A DNA stretch of 64,000 nt, from the NCBI GenBank assembly GCA_028274465.1, contig CM051457.1:59768899-59832898 (forward strand). Direction: 5' to 3'. The notes below the pieces were generated by a model, which made no database searches, had not been told where the DNA came from, and saw only the letters and a list, made by a program, of their open reading frames with translations. The stretch's first letter is position 1; each line of letters opens with the position of its first letter. The position numbers and the translations under genes were made by a program. This document shows, in pieces, positions 34,390 to 44,700 of this stretch. This DNA comes from Plantago ovata. Its lineage: Eukaryota; Streptophyta; Magnoliopsida; Lamiales; Plantaginaceae.

Positions 34390-35716
34390 TGATGAACGCG
34401 AGTTTGTCAGTCCCGGTTCAGCAAATAAATTTGTTATTTAGCCAAAGGCAATCCACAACTACAACGAAAACCGTATTGTAGCAGTAGAATGACTCGAGTG
34501 TCGTTCTCTCAAGACTATAACTAGCTTTATCAAATCTAATTTAGAATATAAAAACAGCAAACAGATAGCAGAGGGGTTTCTAGCAGATAATGGAGATTGG
34601 TGATAGTATGGTCCTTCTTAACATAACGGGTCGATAATCATGCATAAATTCCTCGGTCTTGCATGGAGATCTTTGAATCAATCTAGTGTCCTGTTGCAAA
34701 TATTAAGCACTACGAAGATAACTGGTCTGACTAGTCAATCACGAATGTCCTAATGCGTTTCGTAATTACTCAACACTACGAAGATAATTGGTCTGATGAT
34801 TGTCCTAATGTGTTCCGTAATTACTCAACACTACGAAGATAAATAGTCTGATGGTCGACTAGAGTCCAATTGTGCATAATAATCAATACAACATACGAGA
34901 ATTTTGGTTACAACTGATCAACGAAATAAAGCAATGACACGGAGTATAATGCGCGATATAGCCATTAGCATGATGATCTTCCCTCGCTAAGAATTCACAT
35001 ACTACCACCAACGATAAGTTTAGCTACTCATAATAGGCATGCAATCAACAGAAATCATAGAAGAAAACATGTTGAAAGAATATAATAAAATAAGTAGAAT
35101 AAAACTGTAAGATACAAAGTTACCGAAGGTTGTCAGTCTCCGGATGATTGCAGTCCTACGAGCTCCAATCCGCTATAAAAAAGTATCCCCTAAGCTACAG
35201 AACTCCCAGGACAAGCCCCGGGAAGTTCCTACCTAAAACTATAGAGAGGGGTGAGAAAGTAGGCTTGGAAAGATATGATTTTCGGAGAGAAAACTGAGCA
35301 CTATATATAGGCCCTGAATAAACTCCGGGGCGGTTCGCCGCAGGTTGGGGCGGTTCGCCCCCCGAGTTTGTCGTGGAATTCCGCGTTTTTCGACGCGGTT
35401 TTGGATTTCTTCACCTTTTCGGACTTGATTTCTGGCTTCTAGTGGCCTTCTAACCTCCAGATTCGACCCCTAAACTCCAAATCCTATCCGGAAACCTTCA
35501 GATACTCCAAATAGGCTTCTAGAACACAATTCCTTGTCAACTTCAATATAATTGCCCAGAAATCTTCGAATTTCAACCAAAACCTGTAAAATAAAATCTA
35601 AAGGGAAACGTGACACTATTCTAATAAAATTTACTAAAATATAGCTAAATTAACATAGAGGATAGCTAAAATAGGTGAAAAAGACTCGAATGAAAGTGTA
35701 AAATACACATTCATCG
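34390..35716 (-). repeat. 5' LTR of B-II
   Basis: Same sequence as 27331-28656 with few differences. The outermost base at 35716 is G where A is expected (CATCA end changed to CATCG on the plus strand), a single mutation in the terminal dinucleotide. Hairpins lie near 35335-35370 and the TATA box near 35305 (plus-strand CTATATATAG). Confidence 0.9.
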
Positions 35717-35721
35717 GAAGT

Positions 35722-36413
35722 CGATGTCCATTACCTTGGTGGGTGATCTACCTGTGGAAATCACCATCAAGAAGGTTGCAAGGTGCGAGTGTTGCAAGAA
35801 GGAAGAACCTCCACTGACCAAGGAAGAAGAGAAGGACCTTGGTACTGATGAGAGTGAAGAGGAGCAAGAGGATCCCGAGCCACTCCCTCAAAGTTTCGAT
35901 GGTAAGGTCGGGATTGGTGAACTTGAAGATGTCCGTGCCACACTAGACACGGGATCCTACTCTAATGTGCTCCCAATGAATGTGTTCGAGAAGAGTAGCC
36001 TTGGAAAAGTATCTGAGCATAAGGCTATTGTGCAACTAGCGGATGGATCCTTTGTGAGACCCGAAGGCGTTGTGAAGAATGTATTGATCAAGATTGGTGA
36101 AGCTTCTGTATACACCAATTTTGTAGTTATGCCGGCGTCTACACCTGGGATGGGGGATGTCGTTCTCTTGGGGCGAACGTTCTTGACTAAACTACGCTCC
36201 GTGATAGACATCTACCGAAGGACTTGCACCATTGAGGTGGATGGCAAGCGACATGTGTTGCGAGCCATATCTGATCCACCTGACCACTTCAATGCTTCTC
36301 ACACTGTTAACTACTGTGGTCTTGCTGTCTATGTTCATTCTTATTCACAGGTTCGTGGCATGAGGAGAAGACCCATGAAGGGGAAGTCTAGTACCCTCAA
36401 GAAGAAGAGCTAG
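35722..36413 (+). CDS. Aspartic protease domain of gag-pro (B-I)
   Basis: Open from the B-II insertion point to 36413, first ATG at 35724. It has a CECCKK pair of cysteines, an acidic linker, the retropepsin site LDTGSYSN near 35945, QLADGSFVRPEGVVKNVLIKIG and LLGRTFLTKLRSVIDI, and ends TLKKKS. It is the direct continuation of the gag frame that stops at 27330. No RT follows. Confidence 0.85.
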
Positions 36414-36664
36414 GCGCAAGAAGGAGTCGAGTCAAAGACTATAAACAATGGCGCTATCCGGGAGGCAACCCGGAGTTTTATCGCTTTTTTACCGCTTTAT
36501 TGCATGCATTCATACGTGAAAAATTTGCTTTCATATGTGAATTTGTTCGTCTCTGTGTCGTATGTGCTTATGTTTGTGTTTGAGTGAACTTTTTCAAGTG
36601 GTTTTATGAGAAAAATGGTTTTCGGGGATTAAAAAACCGCATTTTTTCGAAAGTTTCGTCTCCC

Positions 36665-36762
36665 CACCTCAGGAGGTGAGGGGCGAATCGCCCCACGTGT
36701 CCAGAGAGCTCCACGCTCTCAGGACGTGCGGGGCGAGTCGCCCCGCAGGGGCGAGTCGCCCC
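36665..36762. repeat. Internal hairpin cluster (B-I)
   Basis: CACCTC/GAGGTG near 36665, GGGGCGAATCGCCCC (36680-36694), the 19-base palindrome GCGGGGCGAGTCGCCCCGC (36728-36746) and GGGGCGAGTCGCCCC (36748-36762). They lie between the protease stop codon and the candidate intron. Confidence 0.9.
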
Positions 36763-36995
36763 ACGAGTTCTGCAGGTTAAAAAACGCGAGAAACCCCCTT
36801 TCTCCTCATTTTCTTCATCTCTTCACCCTTCTTACTCCCCAAAATCCGGAAAACGCGAAAATACTTCAATCCTTCATAAAAGCTTCAATCTTCCACCAAA
36901 TGTTGTGTTCTATAGCTTCAATCGAAGCCCATTACGTGCTCTTTCTTTTCATCCGAACAACTTTCACCCTAGTGCATTCGTTTTCCAGATCTGAG

Positions 36996-37536
36996 GTATC
37001 TTCACATGAACCCTAATTTTTCAAATTTGGGGGTTTTCTGTTTTGAGCTTCAATTAGGCTTATATGATGTATGGGTAGGTTGATTGTGTGATTAGAAGCG
37101 TTATTTACTATCAATTGCATGCTCAATTATGTTCGGGTTGTGGATTTTGAAATTTTGCTACTAGATGTTTTTATCTTGTTATGCAATATATCTTTTTCTT
37201 TGATTCCATACATATGATTGTGCTTATTGATGTAATGATGATGGATATGATGGTAGAATGCATAATTGTTGAATATGAGGATTTATGATGCTAGAATTTT
37301 TCGCTACTATGGTATGAATTGAGCCTTATTATTTAGGTTATTGGTTGTCTAGCGCGAGCGTAATGCGATATGTGCATGTCGAAATTATTTTGGTATGTTG
37401 CATATTAGTAGCTAGATTAGACATGAAGGATTTGCGGAGTTCTATTGTTGATTTTATCACTTGTGTGTTTCGTTCTTACATTAGCATATGCATGAGTCAG
37501 TTTTGTGTCATACGAGGTACTAACTGTTGTTTGTAG
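36996..37536 (+). other. Candidate 541-base intron (B-I)
   Basis: Donor CTGAG|GTATC at 36996, branch site TACTAAC at 37518-37524 (a perfect consensus) and acceptor GTTTGTAG| at 37536. It is preceded by C/T-rich sequence like a 5' UTR (36790-36850). The same boundaries occur in B-II. Confidence 0.6.
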
Positions 37537-37948
37537 GAACCATGCCACAAAGGGAGAGGAGCACTCCCGTTTGGCTACTATGAAGTATTGGAGGGGGATC
37601 GATTACAACCATGTCAAGGAAAGTGATCTCGTTAGAGGTGCGTTCGAGCCACGGGCTCTTGCAACAACATCGCGGTTTATTCAAGAGGAGGAGCGAGAAT
37701 CTACCTGGAGTAAGGACTCCTATGCCTATTCATGCACCACCGAAGGGATAGAGACAATTATTACGTCAGCAATCTATCACAAGGACTGCAAAGTTCGTGT
37801 GATTAGGAAGGCACCGGGACGACCTCACCACAACGGATTCGGTCTTGAGTCGACAGTGGTGAGAAAGTTCCGAATCGCTAGCTTGGTTCCAAAACATAAT
37901 GACATGGGCACCCGGCCCCTCTTAGGGGTGTCCCTTGACTGCCTCTAA
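37537..37948 (+). CDS. Unknown conserved frame after candidate intron (B-I)
   Basis: Open to 37948. It shares HVKESDL, AFEPR, IQEEE, TWSKDSYAYSCTTEG, ETIITS, VRV and SLVPKHNDMGT with B-II. The first in-phase ATG is at 37579 (MKYWRGIDYNH), which lies in an 8-9 codon stretch absent from B-II. A different-frame ATG just after the acceptor (37541) opens only 13 codons. No known domain is recognised; it might be an env-like or accessory protein, or decayed. Confidence 0.45.
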
Positions 37949-38990
37949 AGGAAGCATCATATAGACATCGGGGGCATCAACCGTAGAGAATGTGGTCGAC
38001 ATTGGAAAAAATGGAAGATAACCTCTGAGTATCCGAGCAGCTTGTTGTAACCTCCTCGAGGTGTAAAACGTTGGAGAGGGAGGCTCTGATACCACTGCCC
38101 TTTCCCCTTCAACAGTTCACAACCTATTGGAGAGATACCGGGTGGAAGATTCCATAACAGTGGCGGCCAATCTTGAAGATTCTCTTCGACAATGCAACTC
38201 TACTGGTGATGATGTTGGTGACAGTAGTGACAATGAAGACAATAGGGACAATGATGATACAGATGGATGAGTTGGTCCTATACGATCTATTAATGGAACT
38301 ACCGCCACTACCACAAGCCCCGATGATCACCTATAAGGCCCCTGGAGCAGTCTCAATACCTTACATCCAGCATACTCAGCCGACCGAGGCCAAACCATAC
38401 GGTAACATCTAGTATCCCATCTTATTTCATCATTTTCTTACAGCTAGGGACTAGCTTTAAATTCATGAGGGGGGATGGGATTTAAGTGAACTAGTGTTGT
38501 TAGTTTGTTGCTTAACATTGATGGTTTAGAGCTTGCCATTGATGGTTTAGAGCTTGGGATTGGTAGGATGAGTATAGTACCTTGCATGTTGCATTTGCAT
38601 TTGCACGTTTACTGCTTTCTTAGTTTTTAATTGCATACACTACATTCATCCTAGGACAGTCTTGCATGTTTTATGTGGAGTTTATTGTCAAATTTTTTGA
38701 ACCTTTTTATTGGGTAGATTAACTAATTATGCCATTAATCATATGCTTCATCTTTATGAATTTGTTTGAGGTTTTTCTCGCTTGGCTTGTCACATTCATG
38801 TATTGCACTTAGTTAAGCTTGGTAGTCTCGACATCACTTAGTGGTGTTTTCTCTACTGCGGTTCACGAAGGCCTTTATAATAGGATGATGCATGTTAGGG
38901 TCTTATGGTTGTTTTCCCGAGTAATTATGTACCTAAGAGGCAACAAGTCTTCACCTTGCTTTGAGATTGCTAAATGCCTAGGAAGGAGGT
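37949..38990 (+). other. 3' internal region of B-I, no intact gene
   Basis: Up to 38412 it aligns with B-II and includes pieces of a Ser/Asp-rich frame (VEDSITVAANLEDSLRQ). From there to 38990 it is AT-rich and shows a 25-base duplication (TTGATGGTTTAGAGCTTG) near 38520-38560. GCTCTGATACCACTG at about 38083 resembles a reversed tRNA-Met PBS but has no LTR beside it. Confidence 0.5.
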
Positions 38991-39019
38991 AGTGTGAGAT
39001 TGTGTGATCCTTTGTTTGC

Positions 39020-39156
39020 AACCTATTCTTTCGAATAGGTTTGGGGAGGGGGTTACGCTTTCATTAGACTTGCTTTTCGTTTTTCAATTCTGTGTTGTGA
39101 GTTTATTTTTCCTTTTTCGTAAAGTTTGTACTCCAACCTATTCTTTCGAATAGGTT
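39020..39156 (+). repeat. Two hairpins with polypurine-like tracts (B-I)
   Basis: 39020-39041 and 39135-39156, each stem AACCTATTC / GAATAGGTT with loop TTTC and each followed by TTGGGGAGG. The A/G-rich run 39215-39320 follows the second copy. Confidence 0.85.
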
Positions 39157-39934
39157 TGGGGAGGTCGTTTGTGTGTCATTTTTGTTTCTCTTTTCGTTGT
39201 GCTACTGCTGGCTAAAAAAATCGAAAAAAGAAGAAAAAGAAAAATTCCAGAAAAAAATGAAAAAAAAAGAAGAAAAAGAAACTGGAAAAGAAAGAAAAAA
39301 AAAAAGAAAAGACCCCAAAAAAGCAAAGAAGGGTCCAAAAAAGAGCCAAAAATCAGTTTAGCAGAGTCTTATGTCTCATTTTCCAGTTCATGTAATGTTC
39401 GTAATCATGTTGTAATCTTTTCTTTTTGATTGAGTGTCATCTGTTCTAGACCACCCTCGTCCTGCCATTCAGGAAATGGTGAATAGCTTAACGCTTTGCT
39501 TGAGAGATGGGTAGAATAGGGGAGTGTTATCTTTTTTAGGGAACCCTCCTGCGTTTGATGAGAGCCAGTATTGGTTCGACCTCTTTGAGGAAAAGTCTTA
39601 ACTTGGTGAACAGTAGTAAGTCCTCAGTTTCATAGGCACGGGACAACCATTCGTATTTTAACATGTCTCATTACGTCGTCACTGACTAGGTCCAGGTAGA
39701 GAATGTTACGAGAGACTATCTTGTCTTGACATAAGTGCTTATGTAAATGTGTATGAGTCAATCGAGGCATTCTTCAACCTATATTCATGTTATGAATTGT
39801 ATGGTTTTTGTTCATATGTTTTTTGATAGATTCATTAGATTAGTTCATTTCATTTGGCATGAGTCTTCATTTTTGTGTTGCATTGTTTTTTGCATTAGAG
39901 TCTAGCTTAGTTGCTTGAGGACAAGCAAAGGTTC

Positions 39935-39947
39935 GGTTTGGGGAGTT
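39935..39947 (+). other. Polypurine tract of B-I
   Basis: GGTTTGGGGAGTT directly before the 3' LTR; the same sequence precedes the LTRs of C (41210-41222) and, on the minus strand, B-II. It is the expected primer for plus-strand DNA. Confidence 0.85.
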
Positions 39948-41192
39948 TGATGAATGTGTATTTTACACTTTCATTCGAGTCTTTTTCACCTATTTTAGCT
40001 ATCCTCTATGTTAATTTAGCTATATTTTAATGCATTTTATTAGAATAGTGTCACGTTTCCCTATAGTTTGTATTTTACAGGTTTTGGTTGAAAAACGAGG
40101 TTTTCCGGGCAATTATATTGAAGTAGACAAGGAATTGGTGTTCCAGAAGCCTAATTGGAGTATCTGAAAGATTCCGGATAGGATTTGAAGTCTAGAGGTC
40201 GAGTCTGAAGGCTAAAAGGTTCCGAAAAGGGGAAGAAATCCAAAAACACGTCGAAAATGCGTATCTGGCCGAAAAACACTCCCGGGCGAGTCGCCCGGGA
40301 CATGGGGCGAATCGCCCCACACCAGGCAAATCGCCCGGTGTGTGGGGCCCTTCGCCCCACACAATTCGAATGCCTATATATAGTTGCTCAGTTTTTTCCG
40401 TTTTTCATACTTTTCGAGACCTTTTCTCTCACCTTTCTCTGTAGTTTTAGGTAGGAATTCTCCAGAGCCTGTTCTGGGGGTTCTTAGCTTAGGAGATACT
40501 TTTTCTTAGCAATTTGGAGCTTGTAAGATCGCGATTCTTCGGAGATTGACAACCTCCGGTAACATTGTATCTTACAGTTTTTCTATTTATATTTATTTAT
40601 CTTTCAACATGTTTTCTTCTATGATTTCTGTTGATTACATGACATCTATGAGTAGCTAAACTTCTCGTTGGTGATAGTATGTGATTTCTTAGCGAAGGGT
40701 TAATAATTATGCTAATGGCTATATCGCGCATTATACTCTGAGTTTTACCTTTATTTCTTTGATCTATCTAAATCTCTATCTTCGTAGTGTTGAATAATTA
40801 CGGAACACAATTGGACAATTTATTGATCTTTGATCTATCTAAAACCTCTATCTTCGTAGTGTTGAATAATTACGGAATACAATTGGACAATTCATTGATC
40901 AAAGATCTCCATGCAAGACCGAGGAATTTATGCATGATTATTAACCTGCTATGCTTTGAATGACCATACTATCACCAATCTCCATTATCTGATAAGAAAA
41001 ACCTTTGCTAAGTCGTTTATTGTTTTTATATTCTTAAGTTAGATTAGATAAAGCTAGTTATAGTCCTTAGAGATCGACACTCGAGGTTATTCTACCGCTA
41101 CACTACGGTTTTCGTTGTAGTTGTGAATTGCCTTTGGCTAAATACAAATTTATTTGATTAACTAGAATCTGACAAGTTCTAACCGTTCATCA
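39948..41192 (+). repeat. 3' LTR of B-I
   Basis: It matches the 5' LTR (24485-25720). Its hairpin region (40281-40355) has CCCGGGCGAGTCGCCCGGG, GGGGCGAATCGCCCC, AGGCAAATCGCCC and the GTGTGGGGC hairpin, one hairpin more than the 5' LTR. TATA box at about 40375. Confidence 0.9.
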
Positions 41193-41222
41193 ACGACAAG
41201 CAAAGGTTTGGTTTGGGGAGTT

Positions 41223-42649
41223 TGATGAACGTATTTTTGACACGTTCATCTTGTCTTTTTAGCCTTCTTTTGCTATCTTTAAGCTTAGTTTTGTTGGTAG
41301 TTTTGTAGAATAGTGTCACGTTTTGTTTCTTTTGCATTTCTCAGGTGTTTAGGTACAAAATGGTGGAATAGAGCTTAAACGCAACATATTGGATGCATTT
41401 GGATCACGTTTGAGCAACTTGACCTCCATGGACGTGCTCGTGAGCACCCGAGCCCTTAATAAGTGACTGACGATGTATTTCCGTGGAATTTGGAGGCTTC
41501 CCCAAGGCTCGAGACTGACGAAATAGCCGTATCGGATCATCAAACCTCAGGGGAACCGCCCAGGACTGTAGGGGATTCGCTTGCAGCGAGCAGAAAGTCC
41601 GAGAAATCGACTCCGGCGGGGCGAACCGCCCCAGGAACCAGGTGGTTCGCCTGGCTGGGCGAATCGCCCAGCTCTACTAGGCGTTTCGCCCATCGTCATC
41701 TGCAGGCCAAATTCTGCATATTAAATACAGATTTTGCAGTTACATTTGAAAAGACTTTTCACATTTCAGACATCTCCTCTGCGTTTTGGGAGCTTTTCCT
41801 AGCCTTAATTCTAAGATTCGAACATCCGAACCATTGTAATTCAATAAAGATTGTGGATTTGGCATCTAGAATACATTTTACATTGATCTATCGAAAGATT
41901 TAGCGATTCCACTCAAGAGTGACAGCTTGTGGTAACATTGTATCAAATCCTTTGTATTTTGATTATTATGTTTTCTATGGATTATTCATATGAATTGTGT
42001 ATGTTTAGCATGATTATGAGTAGCTAAATCTCTTGTGTTGGTGGTGCAATGTGGGTGCAAACATGATATGAATTCACTATGCTTGTATGAGGTTTTGATT
42101 CGATCTTGCTGCATAATATCTTACGTTTATCATAGCCAATTACATATCTTCGAATATGAGTATGCGACAAACTCTTGGTCAATTAAGGATTTGGTAAATG
42201 ATTTGAGTATGCAAGCATACTAGATAAATAGTGGAGTGACACCACTTCTAAAGTATCGATAGGAACCTTTCAAGAAGTGTGTCTTAAACTTGTCTAGACG
42301 GTTTACTTAGTAGAACTTGTTGAAGTCTATACGCACTGAACTTACAAGCATATGTGTGTTTCATTACATGTTTGACCCCGTTGTTACCACTAACCCATTC
42401 TTTTATTGATACAAAACTTGTTCAAGTTGCTTCTAGTCTGATATGTGTTAAAGTTACAAACTTTATTCCCAAAAAATCTTCTCAAAACTGATTCGTTGAC
42501 CGAATTACTAGCAAGAAACCAACAAAGCCATGCTAGGTCCCGAGAGAACAATACTCGGGGACAATTTACCATTACACCAAGTGTTGTGTAGTGTTGAGTG
42601 TTCTTTGGCTTAAAACAAACAAATATTAATTTTGATTCAAACGACATCA
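41223..42649 (+). repeat. 3' LTR of element C (A type)
   Basis: Starts TGATGAACGTATTTTTGAC, ends ACGACATCA, about 1.43 kb, with polypurine tract GGTTTGGGGAGTT just before it. It is diverged from LTR A. Its hairpins are the most varied: GGGGCG-AAC-CGCCCC (41618-41632), CCAGGTG-GTT-CGCCTGG (41639-41655), GCTGGGCG-AAT-CGCCCAGC (41654-41672) and AGGCG-TTT-CGCCC (about 41679). Confidence 0.85.
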
Positions 42650-43190
42650 AAAGTGACATCTCACGGCTAAGTCCTAGAATTCAAATTCAAACGGCTCCAT
42701 TGAGACACTATAAATAGAGGTCCTTAAGCTCTAGAGAAAAGTGTGTCAACAACGTGATCAAATATACACTTGTGCTTACAAACCTTCAAATCCTTCTCCA
42801 TGCTTACGAGCTTACTGATCCGTTCCAAGACTTAAGTTTGAAACAGAAGCTACTTGTGAAGAAGTAGAACATCAACCTTAGAAATTTGGTTAAGTGTTCT
42901 TTCCTCTAAACAAGGAATAGTCTTGACACCAGAAACAATATACTTGCTTACTCAAAAGTATCAACAAGTTGAGTTTCTCAGATTACTCGTGTTAACTGAA
43001 AAGTAAATCTCAGTAATCTCTACCCAAACCTCTCTAACTGATAAAAACCACCTCTCAAGCGTGTTTGTCAAGGGGGGACTACTTAACAGGTTGAGTTAAG
43101 TTAGTGCCCCAAGTTTTGTTGAGAACAAGGTTTTAGTTCTCAAGTTTAGTTGGAAACAAAGCAAGGGTGCTTTGTGAAAGTCGATAGGAT
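42650..43190 (+). other. LTR-like or leader-like fragment, no gene
   Basis: Contains CACTATAAATAGAGG near 42707, similar to 22765, then C/T-rich transcript-like sequence and GGGGGGACT near 43074. It reads through the D target site (AGGAT) into 47780-47813. Probably part of an old LTR element; no end could be defined. Confidence 0.35.
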
Positions 43191-44381
43191 TGATGAACGT
43201 GTATTTTACACTTTCATTCGAGTCTTTTTTCACCAATTTAGCTATCCTCTATGTTAATTTAGCTATATTATAGTGCATTTTATTAGAATAGTGTCACGTT
43301 TCCCTTTAGTTTGTATTTTACAGGTTTTGGGTGAAAAACGTGGTTTTCCGGGCAATTATATTTAAGAGGACGAAGAATTGGTGTTCCGGGGATTTTTTTG
43401 GAGTATCTAGAAGATTCCGGATAGGATTTGAAGTCTAGGGGTCGAGTCTGAAGGCTAAAAGGTCACTAGAAGGCAAAAACCGAGTCCGAAAAGGAAAAGA
43501 AATCCAAAAACACGTAAATGGCCGACTGGAGCTCCCGGGCGATTCACCCGGGACGTGGGGTGGTTCGCCCCACACCAGGCGATTCGCCCGGTGTGTGGGG
43601 CGACTCGCCCCACACCTTCCGAACCCCTATATATAGTTGCTCAGTTTTCTCCGTTTTTCATACTTTCTCAGACCTTTTTTCATACATTTCTCATTAGTTT
43701 TAGGGAAGAATTATCCAGAGCCTGTTCTGGGGATTCTTAGCATAGGATATACTTTTTCTTATCGATTTGGAGCTTGTGAGATCGCGATTCTTCGGAGATT
43801 GACAACCTTCGGTAACATTGTATCTCAGATTTTTCTATTCTATATTTATTTATCTTTCAACATGTTTTCATTCAATCTTGCTATGTTTTCTGTTGATTGC
43901 ATGACATCTATGAGTAGCTAAATCTATTGTTGGTGATAGTATGTGATTTCTTAGCGAAGGGTTAATAATTATGCTGATGGCGGTAAAGTGAATCAGACTT
44001 TGAGTTATTGCTTTATTTCTTTGATCTATCCAAGCCATCTATCTTCGTAGTGTTGAATAATAACGGAACACATTGGACAATTCATTGATCAAAGATCTCT
44101 ATGCAAAACGATCGGGTACTTCATGCATGATTATGAACCTGCTATGCTTTGAATGATCATACTATCACTAACTTCCATTATCTGATAAGAAAAACCTGTG
44201 CTAAGTCGTCTGTTGATTTTATAGTTTAAGTTAGATTAGATAAATCTAGTTATAGTCCTTAGAGATCGACACTCGAGGTTATTTTACTTCTAGACTACGA
44301 TTTTCGTTGTAGTTGTGAATTGCATTTGGCTAAATACAAATTTATTTGATTAATTAGAATCTGAAAAATTCCGATTCATCA
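43191..44381 (+). repeat. 5' LTR of D (B type)
   Basis: Starts TGATGAACGTGTATTTTACAC (19 plus 2 bases), ends CCGATTCATCA. The hairpin cluster is at 43533-43615, ending with a 23-base perfect palindrome (two 11-base arms around C) at 43593-43615. TATATATAG follows at about 43629. Confidence 0.9.
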
Positions 44382-44384
44382 AAT

Positions 44385-44403
44385 TGGCGCCGTTGCCGGG
44401 GAC
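44385..44403 (+). other. Primer-binding site, tRNA-Asp (D)
   Basis: TGGCGCCGTTGCCGGGGAC, three bases after the LTR. Confidence 0.95.
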
Positions 44404-44700
44404 TATACTCCTTTTTTATGTTTAGCTTATTTATATTTTCAGCATTCTGTTCCCTAGAGAAGAACAGGCTCTGGGGGTTTGCTCTCAGAAAATCTCACTT
44501 TCTTACCCTATTTCTTCCCCCCTATCTTTTTCAGAAAATTCATCTAATCTGATCTCGGTTACCTTGCGTGCTTGTGCTCTCGAAGTTCTTGATTACATTG
44601 TGTTTGTTTGCACGCTTTGTGTTTTCTTTGCAAATTTTTGTTTTTCTTTTGTGGATTCTGCTCCTTGGTTTCTTGATTTCTCGTGTGCAGAAACTAAAGG

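Larger units (their letters stand above)
27331..35716 (-). mobile_element. Element B-II, full-length non-autonomous Athila-like element
   Basis: Inserted in B-I between gag and protease with target-site duplication GAAGT (27326-27330 and 35717-35721). Minus strand: 5' LTR 34390-35716, PBS 34368-34386, gag-pro (32126-34221), hairpins, candidate intron, unknown frame, 3' hairpin pair, polypurine tract (28657-28668) and 3' LTR 27331-28656. About 8.4 kb. No RT or integrase motif was found in it. The two LTRs differ by only about five single bases in the first ~280, so the insertion is relatively recent. Confidence 0.95.
24485..41192 (+). mobile_element. Element B-I, non-autonomous Athila-like (TR-GAG type), split by B-II
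   Basis: Bounded by 5-bp target-site duplication ACGAC (24480-24484, 41193-41197). It has 5' LTR 24485-25720, tRNA-Asp PBS, gag, protease, candidate intron with unknown frame, hairpins, polypurine tract and 3' LTR 39948-41192. Without the 8.4-kb B-II insertion it is about 8.3 kb. No reverse transcriptase, RNase H or integrase motif was found in it, so movement would need enzymes from a related element. The two LTRs differ mainly by small deletions in the hairpin region. Confidence 0.9.
23599..42649 (+). mobile_element. Element C, 5'-truncated Athila-like element (hosts B-I)
   Basis: Only the 3' end remains: 23599-24484 and 41193-41222 (internal 3' region, split by B-I) and the 3' LTR 41223-42649. 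The break is proven by the duplicated ACGAC at 24480-24484 and 41193-41197. Reading across the B-I insertion gives TTGCTTG-ACGAC-AAGCAAAGG, which matches the corresponding B-I sequence near its own 3' LTR. Its internal end resembles B-I and B-II, while its LTR is of A type. Confidence 0.85.

Noticed and set aside
38083-38100. GCTCTGATACCACTG resembling a reversed tRNA-Met primer site
   Set aside because: No LTR end lies beside it and it falls inside the B-I internal region; B-II has a changed version at about 30496.
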